Assembly: GCA_020442095.1 (NCBI GenBank)
Contig: JAGRKY010000465.1
Coordinates: 1-5,017, forward strand
Source of the DNA: Bauldia sp.
GTDB taxonomy: Bacteria; Pseudomonadota; Alphaproteobacteria; Rhizobiales; Kaistiaceae
Direction of reading: 5' to 3'
Length of the DNA: 5,017 bases
Below the pieces are notes generated by a model, which had not been told where the DNA came from, ran no database searches, and saw only the letters and a program-made list of their open reading frames with translations. How positions within the stretch are numbered: the stretch's first letter is position 1; each line of letters begins with the position of its first letter. The position numbers were made by a program, and so were the translations under genes. This document shows, piece after piece, positions 1 to 5,017 of this stretch.

Positions 1-165
1 CACAACATGCCGCATGTCTTCGAGGTCTCCGACCGCATCCATATCCACCGCCTCGGCCGGCGCATCGCGGTGATCAATCCGCGCGACTATTCGATGTCGG
101 ACGCGGTGGCGATCATGACCGGCGCGATGGAGCCGCCGCCGATCGAAGAGCAGCAGGCGGCCTGA
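1..165 (+). CDS. frcA: Sugar ABC transporter ATP-binding protein, C-terminal fragment (FrcA-like)
   Basis: This is the end of a gene that begins before the window; 54 residues and a TGA stop are visible. The first visible residues, HNMPHVFEVSDRIHIHRLGR, match the H-loop (switch histidine, first residue) and the following strand and helix of single-cassette sugar importer ATPases, closest from memory to the fructose importer subunit FrcA of rhizobia. The tail NPRDYSMSDAVAIMTGAM is also typical of that group, followed by a short Pro/Glu/Gln-rich end. Such proteins hydrolyse ATP on the cytoplasmic face to drive uptake of a sugar through a partner permease. The Walker A, Walker B and signature motifs lie outside the window, so substrate and integrity cannot be judged. 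The next gene is convergent, only 24 bases away, and no terminator hairpin is visible between them. The family call is firm; fructose specificity is a guess, since rhizobia carry several close paralogues. Confidence 0.8.
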   Translation, partial: HNMPHVFEVSDRIHIHRLGRRIAVINPRDYSMSDAVAIMTGAMEPPPIEEQQAA

Positions 166-189
166 TCAGGAAGATCGAAAACGTCGCTA

Positions 190-690
190 CTAGGTGCTTT
201 TTGTGAAGCCCCATTTCGCTGCGCATGCGTCGACGAACTTCCGAGCTTCGATAGTCGTCGCCGCGGCGTCTGCACTGCTGACGCTGCGCTCCAGTTGGTA
301 GTCGGCGACATCCCGATCCGTGCGGGCGCGACTGAGCGCCCTTCCTGCATCCCCGAGGAAGCCAGGTTCGCTTTCTGTCAGTTTTCCGAAGTGTTCGATA
401 ACGTGCTCGTGACTCTTCGGTACGTCCTTGCGTTTGCCGACGCCACCGGCAGCCAGGATCGCGGCTGCGGCGCAATGGTGCATGGCGTAGTAGGCCGAAT
501 GGGCGCAGGCATTGGGTGTCTTGCCCCAGCCGGACAGGCTCTCCGCTTCCTCCAGATGCAAGACTGATTTGTCGAATTCCTGCTGTGCGAGCGCTGATCT
601 TTCGTCCTCGCTCAGTGGCTCGACAGGCGGCTTTCGCACCTTGTTCGTGTGCTTCTTCTTTGGGGGATGCTTCATCCCGGAGCGCTTCAT
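190..690 (-). CDS. HEPN domain protein, probable toxin/RNase partner of an MNT/HEPN pair
   Basis: A 166-residue protein. A basic, proline-rich N-terminal stretch (about residues 2-25, with KKK at 11-13) precedes an all-helical HEPN domain (about 33-160). Recognisable pieces are the first helix with EEAES near 47-51, the helix ACAHSAYYAMHHCAAAA (61-77), the segment VPKSHEHVIEHF (90-101) and SRARTDRDVADYQ (120-132). This pattern fits the COG1895/UPF0332-type HEPN proteins. HEPN toxins are typically RNases using an R-x4-6-H motif; R87-x6-H94 fits the spacing but does not obviously sit in the canonical context, so activity is uncertain. The start codon overlaps the stop of the upstream nucleotidyltransferase gene as ATGA (687-690), implying translational coupling. 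GAGGGG about 11 bases upstream may serve as ribosome binding site; Met6 is an alternative start. Codon use looks less G/C-biased at third positions than in asnB, which would fit an acquired gene. Alternative role: a HEPN protein acting as substrate-binding partner of the transferase rather than as a nuclease. Confidence 0.82.
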   Translation of the reverse strand: MKRSGMKHPPKKKHTNKVRKPPVEPLSEDERSALAQQEFDKSVLHLEEAESLSGWGKTPNACAHSAYYAMHHCAAAAILAAGGVGKRKDVPKSHEHVIEHFGKLTESEPGFLGDAGRALSRARTDRDVADYQLERSVSSADAAATTIEARKFVDACAAKWGFTKST

Positions 691-1043
691 GACACCGCGA
701 TCCCCTCGCGGACAATTCTGTCGACAAGCGGATGTTGGCCCAAAGGCGCCAGATATTCGGAGGGTATCGCGATCGGTCTAATATGAACTCCTTGAAGGAT
801 GTGCGGATAGGCAATATCCGAGAGCATGTGATCCACGGAACGCCGGTCGGCAAGTCCCGTCACAAAAACCGCGACGTCATAGTCAGAATCGCGACGTGCA
901 TCGCCTCGAGCGCGTGAACCGAACAAGACAACACGTACGACTCTTCCTGGAAGCGCCCCATGGACCTCACGGCTGAAAGCTCGAAGGCTTTCGGCTGCGT
1001 GACCAGAAACGACGTCGAAGATGTTGCGGGTGAGGGTAACCAT
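687..1043 (-). CDS. Minimal nucleotidyltransferase (MNT domain), probable antitoxin of the HEPN partner
   Basis: A 118-residue protein of the DNA polymerase beta-like nucleotidyltransferase fold. The signature GSRARGDARRDSDYD (residues 42-56) fits GSxRxG followed by SDxD; D54 and D56 are the expected metal-binding acidic residues. In the MntA/HepT systems studied, the MNT protein neutralises the HEPN toxin by AMPylating it, and that role is inferred here from gene pairing. The third carboxylate of the full family would be expected in the later strand, around GVHIRPIAIP (85-94), where I see His and Arg rather than Asp; many MNTs paired with this HEPN type seem to look similar, but activity should not be assumed. 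The ATG at 1043 was chosen because the protein begins just ahead of the helix preceding the fold, with GAGGAA about 12 bases upstream; a GTG eight codons upstream is an alternative. The open frame continues far beyond 1043 antisense to the GNAT gene, but that extension is low-complexity shadow sequence. It is the first gene of the two-gene operon. Confidence 0.85.
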   Translation of the reverse strand: MVTLTRNIFDVVSGHAAESLRAFSREVHGALPGRVVRVVLFGSRARGDARRDSDYDVAVFVTGLADRRSVDHMLSDIAYPHILQGVHIRPIAIPSEYLAPLGQHPLVDRIVREGIAVS

Positions 1044-1088
1044 GGGCGAAGGCCATTCCTCGGACACAATTGCTTCAATATGCCCACG

Positions 1089-1152
1089 CCTAACGAAGTT
1101 GTGCAATTCCGCTCCCGCGAAAGGGAGATTTTGTGGGCAAGGATTCGTTAGG
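1089..1152. repeat. 9-bp perfect inverted repeat enclosing a small hairpin, divergent intergenic region
   Basis: Arms CCTAACGAA (1089-1097) and TTCGTTAGG (1144-1152) are exact reverse complements 46 bases apart. Inside lies a smaller hairpin, CTCCC-GCGAAA-GGGAG (1112-1127), followed on the plus strand by ATTTT. A further exact 7-bp pair, TGCCCAC (1081-1087) and GTGGGCA (1133-1139), overlaps the region in an order that cannot fold together with the outer arms, so two alternative structures are possible. The element lies upstream of the MNT start, where the minus-strand promoter of the toxin-antitoxin operon should be. It may be an operator, a 5' leader structure, or a mark of an old insertion boundary. 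The repeats are seen directly; the role is unknown. Confidence 0.5.
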
Positions 1153-1174
1153 GCAGCGTGTGGCAGGGTGGACG

Positions 1175-1197
1175 GCCGGCGCCTTTGAGAGGCCGGC
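1175..1197 (+). repeat. GC-rich hairpin just upstream of the GNAT gene
   Basis: GCCGGC (1175-1180) and GCCGGC (1192-1197) can pair around an 11-base loop; an alternative pairing uses GGCCGGC of the right arm with a two-base bulge on the left. No run of T follows, so it does not look like an intrinsic terminator of plus-strand transcription. It sits about 30 bases before the chosen GNAT start and could be part of its leader. Such hairpins arise easily in GC-rich DNA. Confidence 0.25.
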
Positions 1198-1229
1198 GTG
1201 TCCGTGCCGAGCCCACAGGTCCTCGAAAA

Positions 1230-2369
1230 ATGCTCGATACCGGGATAGTCCGGAGCGATGATCAGCGCGAAACGGCGGCTGCCGGCGGCATACGCCCGTG
1301 CACCGTCGAGGATATCCCGGCCGTCGCGCGCCTGTTCCGGGCGACCTTCCGGAAAGGGACCAGGCCCGGCAAACAGATGCTCGAGCCGTATCTGCGGCGC
1401 GAATTGTTCGAGCATCCCTGGCAGGATCCCCGCCTGCCATCCCTGGTCTTTGCCGGACCCGACGGGGCGGTCAGCGGCTTCATCGCCGTCCGCCCGCTTC
1501 GTCTCCTGTTCAATGGCGAGCCGGTTCTCGCCGCCGTCGGCGGCACGCTGATGGTCGACAAGTCGGTCAACAACCCGGTGATGGGCGCGCGCCTGCTGCG
1601 CTCCTACCTCAATGGCCCGCAGGACGTCTCGCTCAGCGAAACCGCCAACGAGATATCCCGGACGATGTGGGACAAGCTTGGCGGGCTCACCGAGCCGGCC
1701 TACAGCATGGAGTGGCTGAGGGTTTTCAAGCCGGCCGCGATGGCGGTCGGCATCCTGTCGGCCAAGGCGCGTGCGGCCGCGATCCTCGCGCCGCTGGCCA
1801 GGCTGTTCGATTGGGGCGCCGGGCGAATCCGCAGGAATCCGCTCCCGGTCGACCCGTCCTTCGACAAGGGCGAGGAGGTCGACGAGGCGACGTTCGCCGA
1901 TGCCGTCCTCACGCTCTGCCCGGTCTATGCGCTGCGGCCCGATTGGGATCGCGAAAGCCTGTCTTGGTTCGTCGCCCAGGCGTCGGAGAAGGAGCGCTTC
2001 GGGCCGCAGGTCCGCCGCATCGTCCGCGATCGCAGGGGGCGGACGGTCGGCGCTTATCTCTACTGTGTCCGGTCCGGCGGCATCGCCTTCGTCCTCGACA
2101 TCTTCGCCGCGCCGAAGGCGGCGGAGGACGTCGTCGACGACCTGATCGCCGATGCCTGGCGGCGGGGCGCGGTGGCCGTCCGCGGCCGGGTCCAGCCGGA
2201 ACTCGCCGACCTTCTGCTCCGTCGAAAGGCGATCTTCGTCCATTCCTCGTCGATGGTCGTCCACACCCGCCGCGCCGACCTGCTTGCCGCCATCCACAGC
2301 GGCGATGCGTTGATAACCGGTCTCGCCGGCGAGACCTGGTCCGCCGTCGTCGGCGGAATGTTCGGCTAG
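1230..2369 (+). CDS. GNAT-type N-acyltransferase, two-domain-like (379 aa)
   Basis: The N-terminal half begins IRPCTVEDIPAVARLF (21-36), the classic first strand and helix of GNAT proteins. A core strand VGGTLMVD (103-110) is followed by PVMGARLLRSYLNGP (116-130), the position of the acyl-CoA pyrophosphate-binding loop, although the usual Q/R-x-x-G-x-G/A is degenerate here (NPVMGARLL). Residues about 255-340 look like a second, more diverged GNAT-like half: GRTVGAYLYCV, then FVLDIFAAP and a helix ending in a basic LLLRRKAIF segment. Length is roughly twice a single GNAT domain, as in tandem-GNAT acyl or aminoacyl transferases. No signal peptide or membrane helix is evident, so it is probably cytoplasmic. 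The ATG at 1230 was preferred over the GTG at 1158 because the 24 extra residues are Arg/Pro/Gly-rich and unlike a domain; AGG about ten bases upstream is a modest ribosome binding site. It lies 185 bases before asnB in the same direction. The substrate is unknown; a link to the downstream carrier-protein pathway is inference. Confidence 0.72.
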   Translation: MLDTGIVRSDDQRETAAAGGIRPCTVEDIPAVARLFRATFRKGTRPGKQMLEPYLRRELFEHPWQDPRLPSLVFAGPDGAVSGFIAVRPLRLLFNGEPVLAAVGGTLMVDKSVNNPVMGARLLRSYLNGPQDVSLSETANEISRTMWDKLGGLTEPAYSMEWLRVFKPAAMAVGILSAKARAAAILAPLARLFDWGAGRIRRNPLPVDPSFDKGEEVDEATFADAVLTLCPVYALRPDWDRESLSWFVAQASEKERFGPQVRRIVRDRRGRTVGAYLYCVRSGGIAFVLDIFAAPKAAEDVVDDLIADAWRRGAVAVRGRVQPELADLLLRRKAIFVHSSSMVVHTRRADLLAAIHSGDALITGLAGETWSAVVGGMFG

Positions 2370-2403
2370 CGAAATCAACGGTCTGTCGAAGTCGTTTGTC
2401 GAA

Positions 2404-2418
2404 TTAACCTATGGTTAA
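2404..2418. promoter_or_regulatory. Predicted CtrA-binding box upstream of asnB
   Basis: TTAA (2404-2407), a 7-base spacer and TTAA (2415-2418) give a perfect TTAA-N7-TTAA, the consensus of the alphaproteobacterial cell-cycle regulator CtrA. The reverse strand also contains the alternative consensus TTAACCAT (as ATGGTTAA, 2411-2418). The whole box is the inverted repeat TTAACC-TAT-GGTTAA. Two more TTAA tetramers follow at 2421-2424 and 2441-2444. CtrA boxes usually overlap the -35 region of the promoter they act on, which would put a start site near 2445-2455 and a leader of about 100 bases before asnB. The match is seen directly; binding and the direction of control are inferred. Confidence 0.55.
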
Positions 2419-2420
2419 CC

Positions 2421-2450
2421 TTAACACTTTCGATTGAAAGTTAATATTTA
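2421..2450 (+). promoter_or_regulatory. Possible promoter and imperfect hairpin in AT-rich region
   Basis: TTAACA (2421-2426) resembles a -35 element with one mismatch, and TATTTA (2445-2450) or TAATAT (2442-2447) could serve as -10, with spacers of 18 or 15 bases. The same stretch holds an inverted repeat, CTTTC-GATT-GAAAG (2427-2440), flanked by TTAA on both sides. It might therefore instead be a weak terminator for the GNAT gene or an operator. The sequence fits a promoter next to the CtrA-type box, but no single -10/-35 pair is convincing. Confidence 0.3.
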
Positions 2451-2480
2451 CGCTATCGATTGTTTGGCTTTGTAGCGTAA
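2448..2480. repeat. 8-bp perfect inverted repeat in the asnB leader region
   Basis: TTACGCTA (2448-2455) and TAGCGTAA (2473-2480) are exact reverse complements around a 17-base spacer. If transcription starts near the CtrA-type box, the element would be at the very 5' end of the asnB leader and could form a stem-loop. If the promoter lies further downstream, it could be an operator for a dimeric regulator. Four copies of TAACC (2405-2409, 2416-2420, 2478-2482, 2493-2497) run through the same region, the second and fourth extended to TAACCTTA. Nothing else recognisable was found between 2500 and the start codon at 2555. Confidence 0.4.
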
Positions 2481-2554
2481 CCCTCTGTTCGCTAACCTTA
2501 CTCTACTAGGGTTTCCGTTGAATATTTCGCGGATCTCTTTGGGAAAAGCCCCCC

Positions 2555-4516
2555 ATGTGCGGCATCGCCGGCTACTTCGGAAATCTACAGACACAGGAGC
2601 CGCCGGAGCTGATGCTGCGCCGCATGGTGGGCGCGATCCGCTATCGCGGTCCCGATGAAAGCGGCGTTCATGTCGAGCCGGGCGTCGGCCTTGGCCATGC
2701 CCGGTTGTCGATCATCGATCTCGCCTCCGGCCAGCAGCCGATGGCGAGCGACGAGGGCGATGTCGTCGTCACCTTCAACGGCGAGATCTTCAATTTCGTC
2801 GAGCTGCGCAACGAACTGATCGCCAGGGGCCATCGCTTCCGCACCGATTCCGATACGGAGGTAATCATCCGCGCCTATCAGGAGATGGGCCCGGATTGCG
2901 TCACCGCCTTCAATGGCGATTTCGCCTTTGCCCTCTGGGACCGTCGCGCCCGGCGCTTCATGCTGGCCCGCGACAGGATGGGCGTCCGCCCGCTCTTTTA
3001 TGCCTGGCGGGGCGGCTGTCTCTATTTCGCCTCCGAGGCCAAGGCGCTCTTCGAGGTGCCGCAGATCCGGCCGGAGATCGATCCGGTCGCGATCGACCAG
3101 ACCTTCACCTTCTGGTTTCCGCTTGCGCCGCGGACCGCCTTCAAGGGCGTCTGCACGCTGCCGCCGGCCCATGTCCTCGTCGCGACGCCGAACGAGATCG
3201 CGGTCCGCCCCTACTGGCGGCTCGATTATCCCGACGCCGGCGAAGCCGGTGAGCTCGACAACCGCCCCGAGACCGAGATCGCCGAGGAGCTGCGGTCGCT
3301 TCTCACCGACGCCACCCGGATCCGGCTCAGGTCGGACGTGCCGGTCGGCGCCTATCTCAGCGGCGGCCTCGATTCCTCGATCATCGCGGCGACGGTCCAC
3401 CGCATCGTGCCGGACCGGCTGCGCACCTTCTCGGTCACCTTCGAGAGCCCCGAATTCGACGAGAGCGCCTTCCAGTTCGAGATGGTCCGGGCGCTCGGCA
3501 CCGACCATATGGCGGTGCCCTGTCGCGGCTCCGACATCGGGCGGATGTTCCCCGAGGTGATCCGCCACACCGAGCAGCCGATCGTCAGGACGGCGCCGGC
3601 GCCGCTTTTCGCCCTGTCGAAGCTCGTCCACGACAACGGCTTCAAGGTCGTGCTGACCGGCGAGGGCGCCGACGAGGTCTTCGCCGGCTACGACATCTTC
3701 AAGGAGGCGAAGCTCCGCCGTTTCTGCGCCGCCCAACCGAAGTCGCAGTGGCGGCCGCTCCTCTTCCAGCGGCTCTATCCCTACCTGCCGGCCCTCAAGG
3801 GCCAGTCGCAGAGCTATCGCAACGCCTTTTTCGGCGCCGGCCTCGATGCGGTCGATGATCCGCTTTTCTCGCACCTGCCGCGCTTCCAGTCGACCGCCGG
3901 TGCAAAGGCCTTCTTCTCGGCCGAGCTGCGCGAGGAACTCCACGGCTACGACGCCCTGGACGATATGCGCGCCCACCTGCCGGCCGATTTCCAGCGCTGG
4001 CATCCGTTGTCGCAGGCGCAGTATCTGGAGACTGCCTACCTTCTCCCGGGCTACATCCTTTCGGCTCAAGGAGATCGGGTCGCCATGGCCCATGCGGTCG
4101 AGGGCCGCTTCCCCTTCCTCGATCACCGGCTGGTCGAATTCGCGGCGCGAATCCCGCCGCGGCTCAAGATCCGCGGCCTCAGGGAAAAGCACATCCTGCG
4201 CGAGGCGATGGCTGGCGTCCTGCCGCCATCGATCGGCGACCGGGTCAAGCAGCCCTATCGCGCGCCGGACAGCCCCTCCTTCCTCGGCGAGGACGCGCCC
4301 GCCTATGTCGGCCGGCATCTTGCGCCGCAGGCGATCGCCGATGCCGGCTTCTTCGCGCCGCGCGCGGTCGAGAAGCTGGTCGCCAAGGGACGCGGCAAGG
4401 GGTCCCTCGGCTTCCGCGACAACACCGCGCTGGTCGGGATCCTTTCCACCCAGCTCCTCCATCACGCCTTTTCGCAGGAGGTCGCGGCGGCGCCTCCGGC
4501 GACCGTGGCGGCTTAG
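2555..4516 (+). CDS. asnB: Asparagine synthase (glutamine-hydrolysing) type amidotransferase
   Basis: A full-length 653-residue enzyme of the AsnB family. The start is fixed by MCGIAGYFG, where Cys2 becomes the N-terminal nucleophile of the class II glutaminase domain (about 2-215). Other glutaminase residues are visible: R50 in GHARLSIIDL, NGE at 75-77 and D100 in TDSDTE. The synthetase domain (about 240-630) has the ATP pyrophosphatase loop SGGLDSS (269-275), GEGADEVFAGY (369-379), the D507/M511/E516 stretch leading to RFPFLDHRLVEF (518-529) and LREKHILREA (542-551). All key residues look intact. The reaction expected is ATP-dependent activation of a carboxylate and amide formation with ammonia channelled from glutamine. 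The length is somewhat above the roughly 550 aa of E. coli AsnB and typical of the AsnB-like group found in polysaccharide and secondary-metabolite loci. The carrier protein gene follows after 24 bases. The ribosome binding site is modest (GGGA at 2541-2544, then a run of six C). Whether free aspartate or another acid is the substrate cannot be read from the sequence. Confidence 0.93.
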   Translation: MCGIAGYFGNLQTQEPPELMLRRMVGAIRYRGPDESGVHVEPGVGLGHARLSIIDLASGQQPMASDEGDVVVTFNGEIFNFVELRNELIARGHRFRTDSDTEVIIRAYQEMGPDCVTAFNGDFAFALWDRRARRFMLARDRMGVRPLFYAWRGGCLYFASEAKALFEVPQIRPEIDPVAIDQTFTFWFPLAPRTAFKGVCTLPPAHVLVATPNEIAVRPYWRLDYPDAGEAGELDNRPETEIAEELRSLLTDATRIRLRSDVPVGAYLSGGLDSSIIAATVHRIVPDRLRTFSVTFESPEFDESAFQFEMVRALGTDHMAVPCRGSDIGRMFPEVIRHTEQPIVRTAPAPLFALSKLVHDNGFKVVLTGEGADEVFAGYDIFKEAKLRRFCAAQPKSQWRPLLFQRLYPYLPALKGQSQSYRNAFFGAGLDAVDDPLFSHLPRFQSTAGAKAFFSAELREELHGYDALDDMRAHLPADFQRWHPLSQAQYLETAYLLPGYILSAQGDRVAMAHAVEGRFPFLDHRLVEFAARIPPRLKIRGLREKHILREAMAGVLPPSIGDRVKQPYRAPDSPSFLGEDAPAYVGRHLAPQAIADAGFFAPRAVEKLVAKGRGKGSLGFRDNTALVGILSTQLLHHAFSQEVAAAPPATVAA

Positions 4517-4540
4517 TCAAACAGAGGCCAGGACAAGAAC

Positions 4541-4816
4541 ATGCCCAATACCGAAATCGAGAGCCGTATCCGTCAGTTCATCGACGAGAATTTCATCTTC
4601 AGCGAGGATGACGCGAACCTCGATGGTTCGACCTCCCTGCTCGAGGCGGGGCTCGTCGATTCGACCGGCATCCTCGAGCTCGTGACCTTCCTCGAGAGCG
4701 ATTTCGCGATTCAGGTCGCCGACGCGGAGATCGTCCCGGAAAACCTCGATTCTATCGATGCCATCGTCGCCTATGTGGCGGGCAAGCTGGGCAACGCCGC
4801 TTCGGTCGCCGCTTGA
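4541..4816 (+). CDS. Acyl carrier protein (phosphopantetheine-binding), 91 aa
   Basis: A small acidic four-helix carrier protein. The attachment site is in GLVDSTGILELV (37-48); Ser41 in DST, at the start of helix II, should receive the 4'-phosphopantetheine arm. The rest follows the family: helix I about 4-17, LEAG before the site, then FLESDFAIQVAD (50-61), IVPENLDSIDAIVAYV (64-79) and an Ala-rich tail. DSTG in place of the DSL of fatty-acid ACP points to a specialised carrier, of the kind paired with stand-alone AMP-forming ligases, rather than housekeeping AcpP. The second DS (70-71) lies near helix IV and is not expected to be modified. A good ribosome binding site, AGGA (4530-4533), lies seven bases before the ATG. 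The gene is 24 bases after asnB and 17 before the ligase gene, so the three are probably co-transcribed. It likely holds the acid activated by the ligase as a thioester. Confidence 0.9.
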   Translation: MPNTEIESRIRQFIDENFIFSEDDANLDGSTSLLEAGLVDSTGILELVTFLESDFAIQVADAEIVPENLDSIDAIVAYVAGKLGNAASVAA

Positions 4817-4833
4817 GAAGGGAAGACCGGACC

Positions 4834-5017
4834 ATGCGGGTCGAGCAATTCCTCCGGGCGAGTGCCCTGCGCCTGCCGGACAAGGTGGCCCTTGTCGCCG
4901 GCAAGGACCGGCTGACCTATGGTGAGATCGACCGGATGTCCGATCGCCTGGCGGCTGCCATGCGCGACCGCGGCCTCGGCCGCGGCGACCGGGTGGTGAT
5001 CTTCACCGACAATTGCT
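4834..5017 (+). CDS. AMP-forming acyl/aminoacyl ligase (adenylation enzyme), N-terminal fragment
   Basis: Sixty-one codons are visible before the window ends, starting MRVEQFLRASALRLPDKVAL. The pattern of an N-terminal helix, then PDKVALV (15-21), LTYGEID (27-33), SDRLAAAMRDRGL (36-48) and GDRVVIF (51-57) is the standard opening of the ANL superfamily: acyl-CoA synthetases, NRPS adenylation domains and acyl-ACP ligases. These enzymes make an acyl-adenylate from ATP and pass the acyl group to a thiol. A strong ribosome binding site (AAGGGA, 4818-4823) precedes the ATG by ten bases. Its position directly after the carrier protein suggests it loads that carrier. The catalytic P-loop, the substrate pocket and the C-terminal lysine lie outside the window, so substrate class is unknown. 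Confidence 0.85.
   Translation, partial: MRVEQFLRASALRLPDKVALVAGKDRLTYGEIDRMSDRLAAAMRDRGLGRGDRVVIFTDNC

Noticed and set aside
295..917. Small plus-strand open frames opposite the HEPN and MNT genes.
   Set aside because: They are antisense to well-supported genes, have no domain pattern and lack convincing ribosome binding sites.
1112..1132. Possible intrinsic terminator (CTCCC/GGGAG hairpin followed by ATTTT) on the plus strand.
   Set aside because: The stem is only five base pairs with a short T run, and no plus-strand gene ends upstream of it, so it is described as part of the inverted-repeat element instead.
1088..1154. Integron attC site.
   Set aside because: The left end GCCTAAC fits the RYYYAAC box, but the right end GTTAGGG misses the last position of GTTRRRY and the inner L boxes do not pair. 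No integrase gene or neighbouring cassette is visible.
1158..1229. Upstream GTG start for the GNAT gene.
   Set aside because: The extra 24 residues are Arg/Pro/Gly-rich, precede the domain start by far and overlap a GC-rich hairpin. The ATG at 1230 is more plausible, though not proven.
1044..2378. Minus-strand extension of the nucleotidyltransferase frame to about 563 residues.
   Set aside because: The extension lies antisense to the GNAT gene and has low-complexity, Arg/Asp/Gly-rich composition. The MNT domain is complete from the ATG at 1043.
1298..2407. A 369-codon plus-strand frame overlapping the GNAT gene.
   Set aside because: It is very rich in Arg, Pro and Gly with no domain pattern, a typical out-of-frame shadow in GC-rich DNA; the GNAT frame has clear motifs.
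2585..4465. A 626-codon open frame on the minus strand opposite asnB.
   Set aside because: It is an antisense shadow caused by strong G/C third-position bias. The translation is Arg/Glu/Gly-rich with no recognisable domain, while the plus strand encodes an intact AsnB with all motifs.
1..5017. tRNA, rRNA, CRISPR arrays, insertion sequences or transposase genes.
   Set aside because: No cloverleaf, rRNA motif, regularly spaced repeats or transposase motif was seen by reading; a covariance-model or IS search could still reveal small remnants.

Overview
The window looks like chromosomal DNA of a high-GC alphaproteobacterium, most likely Rhizobiales (Hyphomicrobiales). Three things point that way: strong third-position G/C preference in the metabolic genes, a FrcA-like sugar-transporter C-terminus of the kind found in rhizobia, and a perfect CtrA-type box (TTAA-N7-TTAA) in the main intergenic region. 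No database search was possible, so family assignments rest on recognised motifs.

Layout, left to right. (1) 1-165, plus strand: the last 54 residues of a FrcA-like sugar ABC transporter ATPase. (2) 190-1043, minus strand: a two-gene nucleotidyltransferase/HEPN (MNT/HEPN) toxin-antitoxin-type operon, convergent with the transporter. The MNT gene (687-1043) and HEPN gene (190-690) overlap by the 4-bp ATGA. (3) 1044-1229: a divergent intergenic region holding a 9-bp perfect inverted repeat (arms 1089-1097 and 1144-1152) around a small hairpin, plus a GC-rich hairpin just before the next gene. (4) 1230-2369, plus strand: a GNAT-type acyltransferase of 379 aa. (5) 2370-2554: a 185-bp AT-rich control region with four TTAA tetramers, the CtrA-type box, an 8-bp inverted repeat and four TAACC repeats. 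(6) 2555-5017, plus strand: a tight operon of a glutamine-dependent asparagine-synthase-type amidotransferase (653 aa), a phosphopantetheine acyl carrier protein (91 aa) and the start of an AMP-forming acyl/aminoacyl ligase that runs off the end.

How it may work together (inference): the ligase could activate an acid as its adenylate and load it onto Ser41 of the carrier protein. The AsnB-type enzyme could then form an amide from glutamine nitrogen, on the carrier-bound acid or a related one. The GNAT protein could transfer an acyl or aminoacyl group. Ligase/carrier/AsnB sets like this occur in exopolysaccharide or exosortase-associated loci and in small NRPS-like pathways, so a dedicated modification or small-metabolite pathway is more likely than ordinary asparagine supply. 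The toxin-antitoxin pair looks like an accessory insertion unrelated to it.
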